From Ochotona curzoniae (Eukaryota > Chordata > Mammalia > Lagomorpha > Ochotonidae): DNA of 64,000 nucleotides. The stretch covers positions 27,060,001 through 27,124,000 of the forward strand of contig NW_024464918.1 in the NCBI RefSeq assembly GCF_017591425.1, read 5' to 3'. A model generated the notes under the pieces. That model saw only the letters and a list, made by a program, of their open reading frames with translations, was not told where the DNA came from and ran no database searches. How positions within the stretch are numbered: position 1 is the first letter of the stretch; each line of letters begins with the position of its first letter. Shown here in pieces: positions 44,985-56,248 of this stretch. The position numbers and the translations under genes were made by a program.

Positions 44985-45255
44985 ATTATGAAAATGGAAA
45001 GTAAATAAATATGGATGTTGAGGGCCTAATTCTGATAAGCGGATTTTCGAAATTAGCCATTTGCAAGAGTAGGCGAAATGCATTGAACGTGGCGGGTGGA
45101 AGGCTGCCCATTAAGATGCATAGCAGACCCCATTCTGCGGAGGCCGGCGAGGAGGCATGGAGGCCCCCGTGCAGTGGGCATGTTTGCTGGGATAAACCCT
45201 GAATGCCTTTTAAGAGCACTAATTTGCTGTTGCCGTGCTGCTAAACAGGCCTCCT
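44985..45255. promoter_or_regulatory. Candidate conserved non-coding element
   Basis: Contains 'gcctaattctgataagcg', 'cgaaattagccatttgc', ATGCAT twice ('aaatgcattg', 'agatgcatag') and 'gcactaatttgctg'. TAATT, GATAAG and octamer-like motifs close together fit a developmental enhancer. Inferred only. Confidence 0.4.
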
Positions 45256-46089
45256 GGAAGGGGGCCACTGGCTGCCTTCTGCACGGGCACTGCTAGGACA
45301 AGGAGGGGCCCGTTGTGTGGGGCCAGCCTGGGGGTGGCCGCACCCAGCTCCTGCTGGGGAACCGCTGGCTGTCAGCAGGATCGCAGGATAGCGCCAAGGA
45401 CAAAAGAATGACGCTGGCTTTCCCATCACCTTCCCCACTCGTCCTGTCCCACACTCCGCACACCACCCCCCCTCCGTCCCCCGCCCCAGCCGTCCTCTCT
45501 GCAGTGAGGATCCTGGTCCCACAATGCCTTGCAGCTCCTTCCATGGCAACGGTCGCCCTCCCTCGCGGCCGAGCGCTGCCTCTGCCTCCTTGTTTCTCCG
45601 CTCCTTCTCCCTGCAGCCCACTCCTGTCCCCAGAGCCAGGCCTCCAGGGAGAAGGACAAAGCAAGTGAGCCATCACCCACACCAAGGCAGTCACACCAAG
45701 ACCTGGCACAAAGTGGCAGGGAACCCCCAAATGAGCAACTCTATCCTTCCCTCCCCAGGGTACCAGGTGCAGGGGCCTTCCAGCCCTGGATACCCCCAGC
45801 TGTGCTTTAGATTTGAGGAAACCCTGGAGAGACAGAGTATATTTCATTGTTACCACATGGCCAAGGTGTGGGAGAAACCGTGATCTATACAACATGTCAG
45901 GTATCCAGGACCTGAAGCCCCCCGAGTCACCACAGGAGCCTCCTGTGCCGGCCAGGGTACCCAGGCCACTGGGTGAGGGCACCATGAGCCTTCCACACCA
46001 CTCACCTCTTTGCTTTTCCCACCTGGGACGTGCTTCCCATCACTTGGATAACCCCCACAGGCCCTGCAGGATCTGCCCACAGCCAGCCC

Positions 46090-46265
46090 CTCTGACTCCC
46101 TCAGGTCTTCTTTTTCTTGTTCCGGTCCACATCAACCACTTCTCTGTCCTCTTACCTCTGCACCCATTCCTGTCCCAAGACCCTTGCAACCACCACTCTC
46201 TGCCCCCTGTTTATAGTCAGGTCTCAGCTCCAATGCTGCCTCCCCAGCAAGGCGGGACCTCTCTG
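46090..46265 (+). mobile_element. Possible L2 fragment
   Basis: 'gtcaggtctcagctccaatg' followed by 'ctgcctccccagcaaggcgg' parallels the L2 3' block (tcaggtctcagctcaaatgtcacctcctcagagaggcc). Confidence 0.55.
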
Positions 46266-47855
46266 CCCTCCACCACCTTGCCTTTCTCCTGCCTGCACAA
46301 CAGGTACCACCGCTGGCCTCACTGGTGGGTGAATTTCACGTCTGCATCCTGGTCCTCTGGAGACAGGTGCTGTGTGTGTCTGGGCGTGTGCCCGAGATCA
46401 CACAGGCGTGACAGGTGCAGCGCCCACGGGGCGGCAGCAGAGCCTTCCACAGCCCCAACAGAAGCCGCCACCTCCACCTGTGAGGGACGGGGTGAGGTGG
46501 GGACAGGTTCCCGTCTGTGGCAGCTCCTCTGGGAGGAGGAGACCGAGCAGAGGGGGCGGCTTCCACTTCTCCCCCATTTCACAGATGAAGCAGCCAAACT
46601 CCCACAGCTTGGAGTTGGCTAAATGAAGCTCAGACCCAGCCTGGGGCAGGGGTGGGGCTGTCAGGGGAGAGCCCCAGATCTTAAACTCAGACCAATGGAA
46701 ACAAGAGAAACGCTGAGGTCATTTGCCCCCAGGGACTCTTACCTGCCCTTGTGGGGGTGGCTCTGGCATAAGAGCCGGGGGAGGGAGGCGTCCTGGCAAG
46801 AGAGCACAGAAGCCACTACTAAATCCTCACTAGAACCCGCACTCCGCCCCCCTCTCAAAAGTGAAGCTCGTCTCGCCATGGCCACTGTCAGTCACTGGAC
46901 ATTGCAGCCCTCTGCACGACCCACTGGGGACTCGCAGCTGTCCAGTCGACCACCTCCATCCTTTGTCTGGTCAGGACCACCTGAAGAGTGATGGTAGCGC
47001 ACCCTGCATCCCATCAGGAAGAATCTGTGCAGGTGTCTGAGTGGGGAACAGGGCTGGGAAACCTAGTACAAAGGAACGGGACCTGGGGAGGGGAAGATGG
47101 CACGCTCTTTGCCACACCTCTGCCCCTCCCTGATCACCACACAACCTAGGGGAGGTCTCCTTCAAGACAACCTTAGACTTCTCCTATGTCATCTGAGATA
47201 AGGTCAAGCTAGATCCTGCCCAGGTCCCATTTGGGGGGCACAGACCAAGGACAGCCCATTTAACTTACCTCTGCAAGATATCACCCCTAGGAACAATTGG
47301 GGGAGGAGCCCCACCAGGGCGGGGACTTCCCCGCTGTGTGTGTGATGGGAAGGGATGCGGTGGTGCTGTCTGCCTGACATGCTCCTTCCACTCAGCAGGG
47401 TGCACAGGTGGGCAGAAGAGCAGGTGCCCAATTGTGCCTGAGTGGCAGATTCACAGCTGGGTTGAAGCAGCCAGGAAGCGCCCAGCGAGGGGGCCTTCTT
47501 CACCCAGAGGGCAGAGCTGTTCTCACACAGGGATCAGAAAACTGAGACTGGGCCTGTGCACATGAGGACAGGAAGCTAAGCACCAAGGCAGCCTTGCACA
47601 GAAAGTGTGTGTTGAGGGGTGGGGTCCAGGGCAGGCGCCAGTTGGAACAGTGTCCCAGGCCCAAACAGCTGCTCACACATTAGAATGCTTCCAGGTGGTG
47701 ACGTGGTCTTGCCCCCCACTTCTGGCTCCTGTGTCCCAGCCACTCTGCCCCCCCATGAGCAGGAGGTCTGCCCAGCACTTAGCCCGGATGTGACTAGCCA
47801 CAGTCCTGATGGCTTGGCACCTTGACCCTCTGGTAGTTGAGTCTACTGTGACTAA
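46266..47855. other. Unique GC-rich stretch
   Basis: No SINE. MIR traces at 46,560-46,625 and 47,515-47,545. The 269-residue plus-strand frame ending at 46,622 runs through the L2 and MIR pieces, so it is not a gene. Confidence 0.4.
46560..46625 (-). mobile_element. MIR remnant
   Basis: 'cccatttcacagatgaagca' and 'aactcccacagcttgga' match the antisense MIR end and core. Confidence 0.6.
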
Positions 47856-47861
47856 TACTCT

Positions 47862-48162
47862 ACCTTCAAACGCCACCATCTCATATGGGTGCTGGTTCGT
47901 GTTCCAGCTGCTCCACTTCCCATTCAGCTCTCTGCTTGTGGCCCGAAAAAAGCAGCAGAGGATGGTCCAAGGCCTTGGGACCCTGCACCCACATGGGAGA
48001 CCCAGGGAAAGCTCCTGGCTTCGGATCAGCTCAGCTCCAGTCGTTATGGCCACTTGGGGGGTGAACCAGCGGATGGAAGATATTTCTCTCTGTAAATCTC
48101 TCCCTCCAATAAAAATTCATACACCTTCAAAGAAAAATAAATAACAATAATAATAGTAACCC
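47862..48162 (+). mobile_element. CSINE, head truncated
   Basis: 'catctcatatgggtgctggt', 'cttcccattcagctctctgc', 'ccacttggggggtgaaccag', tail 'ccaataaaaattcatacacc' and an AATAAT-rich end. Confidence 0.92.
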
Positions 48163-48434
48163 CCCCAGAAGTCCTGGCTCATCTTACATATGGACTCTGA
48201 TACGCCCAGGAAGCAGCTTGCCAGTCCTCAAGTTCCTTCTCCCTTGGATAAGCGTGGATAAGACGGCCTCCTGCCCACTGCCCAGAGCTGTCCATCCCAG
48301 GGACCGGGGAGACACTGCGCACAGGGGGGCGCTCACAGCCTTGGGGCCCGAGCCCTGCGTCTCCCACAGCCCAGTAGCTCAGAATTCAGTGCCCACCCCT
48401 CCCAGCCCCTTCCTTCCCACAGCCCAATAGCTCG

Positions 48435-48560
48435 AAATTATTCTTCAGTTTCTAGCGAGAGAAAAAAAAATCGTTTCGATTTCTCATCACGGACTCGTTT
48501 TCGCCTATTTGCCCAACCCCATCCCAGGGTCTCTGCATTTGATCGTCAGAGTATTTTTTT
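48435..48560. promoter_or_regulatory. Candidate conserved non-coding element
   Basis: 'aaattattcttcagtttcta' and 'aaaatcgtttcgatttctca' with CpGs retained in AT-rich sequence; ends at a T18 run. CpG retention outside islands can reflect selection. Confidence 0.28.
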
Positions 48561-48797
48561 TTTTTTTTTGGTTTTGTTTTGTTTTGGTCCCTTTGTTACT
48601 GCCACGCGGTTCTCCAAACCCAGTTGTCCGCGTTGGTGGGAAACTTGGGCCTCCCACGCGGGGAGGCTCCAGCCGGCCTTCCTCAGCTCCCGCGTGGGGG
48701 CCAGGGGAGCTGCCGGCTCTCATCCAGATGGCTCAGGGAAGCGCGGAGGGATGGGGGAAGACAGAGGGGCACCAGGCGGGCGGAGGCGCTTTGAGTG

Positions 48798-48935
48798 CTG
48801 AGGTAAACAAATGCAAGGCCAATTACCCTTGGCAACCTTGTCTCCCCTCCCCCCACCACCCCAGAAGGAGAGACGGCCAGAAAAATAGGAAAATAACATC
48901 AAAATAACATCGAGCCTGATCACGTGACAGTGGGA
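48798..48935. promoter_or_regulatory. Candidate conserved non-coding element
   Basis: 'gaggtaaacaaatgc' (forkhead-like), 'ggccaattaccc' and 'ctgatcacgtgacag' (E-box CACGTG). 'aaaataacatc' occurs twice, at 48,889 and 48,900. Confidence 0.3.
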
Positions 48936-49254
48936 GTTGGTGCCCAGCTGGGATTTGCAGCCACACTTCCCCCAATGCTGGGGGTGGGAGAAACATTCTA
49001 GAATCTGCTAGGGCAGGGTAGCTGTGTGTGGTTCGAAAGAGGGGAGGGAGAGACAGAGAGCAGGTGTCCCCCCACCGCCATGGTCTGTCCACCCCTCCAG
49101 GGCCGTCCCTTGCCCCACGCCCGCAGTGCCTGCTGGGTAATGAGGGCCAGGTCTGTCGCAGGCACAGAGAGCTCCCCTCCTGCGAGAACATCTTTTTGTC
49201 CTTGAGCGGGTGGTGATAGATAGAGACACGGGCTCCAAGGAGGGGGGAAGTAGC

Positions 49255-49430
49255 CCAGGGTCACTGGGAGAATTAATACCATAATTGAGAATAACAACTA
49301 GGCCTCCTATTTACTAGATAAAATAGCACCAGGGGATGTTCTCAGAGAGATGGGAAAATAGAATTTGAAATCATTTTTTATTTCTCTGCAAATGTAGCTG
49401 GCATTGGGCTTTTTTTCCTTCTCTCCCAGG
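49255..49430. promoter_or_regulatory. Candidate conserved non-coding element
   Basis: 'gagaattaataccataattg', 'ctatttactagataaaatag' and 'gaatttgaaatcatttttta' form an AT-rich block in GC-rich DNA with no repeat match. Confidence 0.35.
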
Positions 49431-49884
49431 GAGATGTGGTAGCTGTCAGTCTTTCCCCATCCAGGCATGGATGCCGGGGCCCTGCACTTTCCCAAGCATT
49501 TCATTCCCTCCCAACAGCCAAGGTAGTTTCTCGGTGCCCAGTGGCAGGGACCAGCTGCAGAAAGCCCTCAGGGATGGGTTGGCTTGGCCGTCAAGGACCT
49601 TCCGGGACAGGATGGGTTTGCACCAGCCAGCTGACCGTCAGCTGGGCACTTTTTGCAGCATGAGACATGGGACACAGCAGCTTGGCAGCTCAGATGCCGG
49701 CTCTGCCCGTGCTGTGTCCCTCTGAGCCACCTGCTCTCCATCTTTGTGTTCAGATGTTTCCGCCCTGTGACATGAACCCACTCGCCTAAGGCTCCAAGAA
49801 GCGCAACCGCACCTGCTCTGTGGGCTGCGGATTCCACAGGCTCCCCCAGCCCGCCAGGCTGCCCAAGGCCCCTGTAACCATTTA

Positions 49885-50045
49885 CTTCCATTAAAGGAGT
49901 TTTTTTGCAGGGGGCGGGAGGAAGATTAATGTGAGAATTGTGAAGAGCTAGGAAATTAATTGGAAGGTGTTAACTATGGGAATAAAGTAACAGAAGAAAA
50001 TTACCTCTGAAGAATTAGGACAACGCAATTAGCACCAAGGCATAG
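49885..50045. promoter_or_regulatory. Candidate conserved non-coding element
   Basis: Five ATTA-type cores within 110 bp: 'gattaatg', 'aaattaattgg', 'aaaattacc', 'gaattagg' and 'caattagc'. A homeodomain-rich cluster with no repeat signature. Confidence 0.38.
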
Positions 50046-50657
50046 GATGGAGAGGCGGAGTTGGCTCCAAGACCCAGGGGATGCGGTGCCCATCAATCAG
50101 GGCCAGGAGGCAGCAGGAAATTCCAGGATGGTAAGAAACCCTTGGGTTTTGCTGGCCCCTAGGGGTCAGTCTCCCAGGCCACAGGCCTGAGCGCAGCAGC
50201 CGTCACGGAATGCCTTGCTCCCTGGCTAGCTTGACCCTGCCTGGAGCTGCCTGCCCTTGGGGAGGTGTGGACACAATCAACAACTCCTGGGCTCCCACTT
50301 GGTGTCCCGCCCTCCTGCGCCAAGTGTCATGTACTGATGACCTAAATCAGATCGACCAGATCAACTGGGTTTCCTAAGGGACTGTCTGAGCCACCCTCCC
50401 ATCTGACATGAAACAGTCCCACAGGCCAGGCACTTGGACCCCACGTGGCTGAGTCTGAGCTGCATGAGGCCCAGACTACAGCTCTGAAACGGTCTAAAAG
50501 GATCCATATTATCTGCGATGTGAAAGATGGATCCGCCAGGGAGCCAGACAGGGTGGGCTGAGCTGGCCTTCAGCTTCCTCTTCCTCTGTCGGGAGCCCTC
50601 CGCTGTCCACCCCAAACCTTGCCATAGATGAATGCACACATTAGTTACTGCTCAAGT

Positions 50658-50993
50658 GCTTTTTTTTTAAAAAAAGATTTATTTTTATTATTATTTTTTA
50701 ATGGAAAGGCGGATATACAGAGAGGAGAGACAGAGAGGAAGATCTTCCATCCGATGATTCACTCCCCAAGTGAGCGCAACGGCTGATGCTATGCCGATCC
50801 GAAGCCAGGAGCCTCTTCTGGGTCTTCCACATGGGTGCAGGGTCCCAAAGCTCTGGGCCATCCTCGACTGCTTTCCTGGGCCACAGGCGGGGAGCTGGAA
50901 GGGAAGCGGGGCTGCCGGGATAGAACTGGCACCCATATGGGATCCCGGGCGTGCAAGGCGAGGACCTTAACCACTGCGCCACCGCGCCGGGCC
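50658..50993 (-). mobile_element. Young pika-type CSINE at another SINE's tail
   Basis: Clean copy with 'ggaaaggcggatatacagag', 'ccgatgattcactccccaag', head 'actgcgccaccgcgccgggc'. Flanked by 'ctcaagt' (50651-50657 and 50994-51000). The right flank passes directly into the T-run tail of the older SINE at 51,001. Confidence 0.95.
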
Positions 50994-51000
50994 CTCAAGT

Positions 51001-51316
51001 TTTTTTTTTTTTTTAAGATTTATTTTTAGTTGAAAGGCGGTTATGGAGAGGGAGAGAGATCTTGCATCCATTGGTTCACTCTGCAAATGGCTATAACATC
51101 TGGAGCCGAGTCACAGCTGGAGCTGAGCCAGTTTGAGGCTGGGAACCAGGAGTTTCTTTCGGGTATTCTTCACGGGTACAGGTGCCCAAGGACTTTCCCA
51201 GGCCATAAGCAGAGAAATGGGTGGGAAGTGGAACATCTGGACCTCTAACTGGGGCCCATACAGGAAGCTGGCACTGTGGGCAGAGGTTCAGTTTTCTACA
51301 CCATGACTCTAACCCG
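51001..51316 (-). mobile_element. CSINE, old-type
   Basis: T15 tail, 'aagatttatttttagttgaa', 'ggttcactctgcaaatggct', head 'ttttctacaccatgactcta'. Confidence 0.9.
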
Positions 51317-52540
51317 CCTCCCGGAGTTGCAATCAGAGAAGTAGAACAGGAAGGGGTGCTGGGTAACCTGCCCACCTCTGAAAACCCTGCAGCGAGCTCT
51401 GAGACAGGTGCCTGCCCACGTCTGGACTGCCCCATCACCCCAGCTGCTTTTCTTCACTGCCACCCTGGGTTGCTTTCCTCTCCCAAAAGAGGCTGTGCTG
51501 TGAGGTCCATCCTGTGTAAACCCCAGTTCTGGTCATCAGGGAGGAGGGGGGATGGAGGCAGGAAGCCGGGCTCTGTGTCAGTGGTCAGGTCTCTGGATGG
51601 GCACGCCTGAGCTATAGGACCGTGAAGGTGAACCACTGGGGGATGGAAGAGGCATCACTGTATCCCAGGCTGTCTGCACCGAGCCAGGTTCTCCACAACA
51701 CGGACTGGGGTTAGAGTTGCAATAGAGGACTCAGCGAGTTATTGCCTTTATTCCTCCACGGAAGAAGCACAGGATTTTCTAAGGCCCACGCACATACAGT
51801 GATGGCCAGAGAGGCTGAGCAGCTTCCAAGGATACAGCTCAGTTTAGGAAGTGGCAGAGCCCAGAGTTCAGCCCCAAGAGGCTGGCTCCAGAGCCGTGGA
51901 CAAAACACATAGGTCACAAACCTCATGTTTCCATCCTGTTCCACCTGCAGGCTGCCAGCTCTTCCCTCCGTGTGCCAGGCTCCGGGTTAGGAAGGTGGTG
52001 GTCTTCATTCTTTCCTCACAGCCACAGTGTAAGACAGGCCAGTGAGTTCTCCTGCACAAACAGCACAGAGGGTGAGGAGTGAGACGGATGGCAAAGGGCC
52101 CTGCTGGGATTCGAACCCGAGACTGGAGAAGTCTAATGCGCCTGCTCTGGGGAACTTCCCATTGGGAAATAGTGGCCAGTTCCCAGGACCCTGAGGAGAC
52201 GGCGCAGAGACCCCCATGTCGCCTGCACTGGGCTCCCACTAAGGCCCCTCTCACACAACTCTGGGACAGTGCTAAGACTAGGAAGTTGGCCCAGCATGCA
52301 AATTGACCTGCGTGCTTGGAGATTCATGAAGCCACACAGCATTACCCTCCAGAAAGGTTTCCCATCATGGTCATATGTACCCCTGTCCCAGCCACCAGCA
52401 CCAGCCCTTTACACACCTGGTTGCTACTTTTACAATGTCAAAAATATTATATGAATGGGACCCTATAATATCGCTTGAAACTGGCATTCTTTACTAGCCA
52501 TTGCAAGTGACAGAGTACAGCTCAAGTTCTGATGCAAATG
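51317..52540. other. Unique DNA with a MIR
   Basis: No SINE or LINE beyond the MIR at 51,955. No exon supported. Confidence 0.4.
51955..52125 (-). mobile_element. MIR remnant
   Basis: 'gtgccaggctccgggttagg', 'tttcctcacagccacagtgt' and 'gctgggattcgaacccgaga' fit antisense MIR (the tRNA-derived part keeps 'gattcgaaccc'). Confidence 0.8.
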
Positions 52541-52549
52541 GGAAGGAAT

Positions 52550-52777
52550 GGGGCTGGCAAGCTAGGCCTTCACCTGCTGTGCCGGCATCCCATATGGATA
52601 CTGGTTTGAGTTCTGCAAATCCATTTCTGATCCAGTTCCCTGCTATTGCACCTGGGAAAGCAGCAGAGGATGGCCCAAGTCCTTGGGCCCTTGCAGCCAT
52701 GTGGGAGACCTGGAAGAAGTTCCTGGCTCCTGACTTTGGAGTATGTTTCTGTCTTTCTTCTCTGTGTTGCGACTCTG

Positions 52778-52779
<2 letters not shown>
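52550..52779 (+). mobile_element. CSINE truncated by a GT repeat
   Basis: Head 'ggggctggcaagctaggcct', B-box-like 'ggtttgagttctg', stops after 'tcttctctgtgttgcgactc', where a microsatellite replaces the tail. Confidence 0.9.

Positions 52780-52838
<59 letters not shown>
52780..52838. repeat. (GT)29 microsatellite
   Basis: About 29 uninterrupted GT units at the truncated end of a SINE. Likely length-polymorphic. Confidence 0.98.
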
Positions 52839-52841
<3 letters not shown>

Positions 52842-52869
52842 TTTAAGGGAAAGCACTGGCATTAGTAAA

Positions 52870-54079
52870 TGGGAAAGCCGAGAGGTAGAACTGGCCTGAG
52901 GTCCACTCAATCCGGGAGGGTTTGTTAGCATTTGGTACCCAGGGCCATGTTCTCCACGCTGTTTGCCTCACAGGATGCTGCTGCCGGCTTCACAGCCACG
53001 GGGCATCCCAGCCTTACAACCTGCTCACCTACACTAAGGTCCTGGCCTGGTTGGTCCAGCGTTTCCCTGGATCAATCACGGAGGGAGGAGGAGCTTGTTG
53101 CATTCTAATAGGCTGCTCCTCTGTCACCTGTTCCTCACCTGGCTGCCTGGCCCAGATCACAAGAACTTGAGGAAGTGGGAGGTTTAGGGCAAGTGCAGGG
53201 ACAGGGCAAAACAAGGTGCTCCCACTGGGCTGACTCAGCTGGGCAGGCTTGGCAGGGTTAAATTGCTGCCTGGGCGCAGAACTTCTGGGCCTCAGGAATG
53301 GCTCATCAGGACTCAAGCCCAGCGGCCTCTTGCCCTCATCCAGGGTCTGGAAAAGCTAGCCCTTTGCTTCCTGTGCTAGCTGGGACCTTCTGTCTAAGCC
53401 CCTTTGGTCTCTTGGGGACCCAGCAAATGGACCACTAGGGTAGCGGGGGAGGCCTCGGATGCTGCTAGCTGGGAAGGCATGCCGCAGCCACGTGCCCATG
53501 CGTGCCCGCGCACACTGGCATCCACCCCACGCGTGGGCAGCCACGTGGCTCCCAGAGAGCCAGGGAAGACACAGCCACCTTCCAACAGCTAGGACAAGCA
53601 GATGGCAAGAGTGACTCAGCGTGTGCGAGAGCCAGATGTGGCCAGATGAGAAGAGTAAACACAGGGGCCGGAGGCCAGCCGTCCACGCTCCGGTCAGAAG
53701 CAGGCCGTGGCAGACAGCTGGCGAAGGGAATGGGGAGCTGGACAGTCCATCAGAATCCGTGGAGTGAGGCAAACCAGACAGATGGCATCATTAAAGGGAG
53801 CCGCCTGCAGGAGCCAGCGGGGCTCTGCACCCGGCAGGGGGATCCCAGGCAGCTCCCCTCCGACTGAGGCCTCCTCCAGACCTGGCTCATGCCCAGCCAG
53901 GGCCCTGCCCTCCGTTCCCCTAGAGGGAGGTGGGTGCAGGTGTGGGCCGCCTCTCCCCATGGCTGTACTAGGAAGCGCAGGCCCCAGCCGGTCAGATGAG
54001 AACTCCCCTTCCCTCAGACTCCAGGGCAGTCCCAAATCCTATGGCTGACAACGGTGCTTTTCAGCATCCACAGTTCAAC
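52870..54079. other. Unique GC-rich DNA
   Basis: No repeat family recognised. Open frames of 113-138 residues on opposite strands around 53,360-54,050 overlap each other and show no family. Confidence 0.4.
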
Positions 54080-54400
54080 CCTGAACCCTTGTCTCCCCCC
54101 GCAGTTCCCCTTCCCCCATCTCCACTTGCTGGCTTTTCTCCACCTGTCACCTCCTCCGTGAAGCCCTCCAGGATCATTCCCTGTCTCTCACTAGCCTGCC
54201 TGTCCTCACCTTCCTGATTCTGTTCTTCCTTAGCACCTGCCTCATCTCCCACATACCTGCCTCACTCAGCCCCTGTGTCCCCCCACTAGAAGAGAAGCTT
54301 CACACCACAAACAGGTCTTTCTTTTTTTAATCTGCATCTCCAATGTCCGTGCTGATTCAAAACATGGTCCCAGGGTAGGCGCCATCACCTGAGGGAGAGC
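54080..54400 (+). mobile_element. L2 3' region
   Basis: 'tcacctcctccgtgaagccc', 'gttcttccttagcacctgcc' and 'cccccactagaagagaagct' follow the L2 3' order (tcacctcctcagagaggcc ... cttcatagcactt ... cccactagaatgtaagct). Confidence 0.75.
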
Positions 54401-55900
54401 CAAGAAGGGAACCCTAAAGCCATGGGGGGGGAGGGTCTGCCTGCCCCTAAGTTCTACCATCCACGAGCCTCGGCCTCAGGCAACTTTCTCGTCCTGCTTG
54501 AACCTGCTGTCGCGAAGGTACATCCGATCCTAAGCTGACCACCGTGGTCATTCCACCGGATGGCAGGTGAGTGTTGGCCCCTGTGGAGACATTGGGGTCT
54601 CAGCTCGTGGAGCCTGTGACCAGCACCTCTCTTGATGTATGTGGATCTTGAAAGTGAATCTGGAGTCTCCAGGGACCCTAAGCACAATCACGAGGTGCCT
54701 GCGGATGGGAGGCAAGGCAGCACCCAGGCAAGAGGCTGCAGAGACCAGCAGGCCTGAGGGTCAGGTAAGCCCAGGACTCACCAAGGCCCCGCACCTAGAA
54801 GCAGTGCTGGGGTTTGAACCTGAATGCCCAGTCAACCAGCCTGTCACGCCTCCAGTCAACAGGCGGTCAGATGCCCGAATGCTGGTTTTTTAGCAGCTTC
54901 TCCACGAGCCGGCGAATTGCCTGCTTTCTCCATGTGTGTGGAACCAGGCAGTCACTTCCAGTTAATCATAGCCCAGAGAGGCGCATTGTGTCCCCGATTC
55001 GCCCACGGTGAAGCTGTGAGCGCCTGGCAGAGTACTGCCGCCCCATGAACTCACGTGCTTCGTGCATCCTCAGGCCCTACATCCCTGCCCAAGACGGCGG
55101 CCTGGAGGCCAGGCCTCACCTGCACAGGTATGAGGGTGGCCTGCCAGACTCTGGCCCTTTTCTTACGGGTACCCAATGCCCAGTGCCAGATTGCTCTCCA
55201 AAACCAGAAGTCAGGCCAACATTGAGCTGTATTTGTGCGTGGGGCAAAGTGTGGCAACCAGCACCTCCACGTCCCAGGGATTATCACACAGAATTGATTT
55301 CTTGCTCACCCTATACACCCTGTGTGGGTAGGTGGGTCGCTCCGAACAGCAGGCTGACAGAGGTGCCACCAGCTCCCAGTGGCCTCACACACAAGGGCCC
55401 CTCCTTGCACAAGGCAGGGGAGCTGTGCCTGGCAGTCCCTGCTCTCTGCAAACAAGCCCAGGTGGCCCCAGTGTCGGACTGTCTTCACTCCCAGAGCACC
55501 TTCCAGGACAAGGGGCATAGATGAAGTTACCAGTAACCCCTGGGTTTGTTTCTACCAGCACCTCAATACCTCGCACTCCACCCTCCTCCAGGGTCTAGGT
55601 ACCCCAGTGCTGTGGCGAGTTCGCTCAGGGGCTCCTTAAAGCAGAAGAGTATGTGAGATGGACCGGAGGTCCCAGGAGCAGGAGAGCTCGCTCACCCAAC
55701 ATGCCTGCCCCTCAGTTTGCAGCCTTTTCTTGTCCTTGCCATTCGTTCCTCAAGTCTGCTTCATTTGCCTCAGTGGGAAGCTGGTCTGAGGAGGAACAGC
55801 TGGAAATGATGCATGGGTGTTCCGGCTGCATCAGACCATGGCTGAACCCTGTAGAAGCCTTTCCTTTTCTTTTTTCTTACTTTTTTTTTTCTTTTTTAAG
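54401..55900. other. Mostly unique DNA with MIR traces
   Basis: MIR-like text at 54,800-54,845 ('gctggggtttgaacctgaat') and 54,970-55,035 ('agcccagagaggcgcattgt'). T-rich run at 55,860-55,898 at the SINE insertion site. No exon supported. Confidence 0.4.
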
Positions 55901-55912
55901 ATCTGTATTTTT

Positions 55913-56236
55913 GGGGCCTGGCGTGGTGGCGCAAGTGGTTAAGGTCCTCGCCTTGCACGCCTGGAATCCCATATGGGTGCCAGTTCTATCCCGGCGGCCC
56001 CGCTTCCCTTCCAGCTCCCTGCCTGTGGCCCAGGAAAGCAGTCGAGGACGGCCCAAGGCTTTGGGACCCTGCATCCGCGTGGGAGACCCAGAAGAGGCTC
56101 CTGGCTTTGGATCGGCATAGCATCAGCCGTTGCGCTCACTTGGGGAGTGAATCATCGGATGGAAGATCTTCCTCTCTGTCTCTCCTCTCTGTATATCCAC
56201 CTTTCCAATAAAAAATAAATAAATCTTTAAAAAAAA
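55913..56236 (+). mobile_element. Young pika-type CSINE, 12-bp target duplication
   Basis: 'ggggcctggcgtggtggcgc' head, 'aaggtcctcgccttgcacgc', tail 'ccaataaaaaataaataaat'. Perfect 'atctgtattttt' at 55901-55912 and 56237-56248. Closely resembles the copy at 50,658. Confidence 0.97.
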
Positions 56237-56248
56237 ATCTGTATTTTT

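Larger units (their letters stand above)
44069..46089. other. Unique stretch with two AT-rich islands
   Basis: No transposons recognised. Includes the two candidate conserved elements listed separately. The open frames in 45,290-46,000 (230 residues on the minus strand) are GC-driven and overlap frames on the other strand. Confidence 0.45.
48163..50650. other. Repeat-poor stretch with four AT-rich islands
   Basis: 2.5 kb with no SINE or LINE that I recognise, unlike the rest of the window. Four non-repeat AT-rich islands are listed separately. CpG is frequent at 48,600-48,790. No exon supported. Confidence 0.5.

Noticed and set aside
45813..46622. 269-codon open frame on the plus strand
   Set aside because: It crosses L2-like and MIR-like sequence and shows no family resemblance.
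48313..48329. CTCF-like 'cacaggggggcgctc'
   Set aside because: One extra G shifts the core; the fit is clearly weaker than at 18,209 or 43,313.
5049..56236. Recurring peptides of the type 'LGSEPADGRSFSLSLL' in many frames
   Set aside because: These are translations of the CSINE 3' half ('cttggggagtgaaccagc...'), not a protein family.
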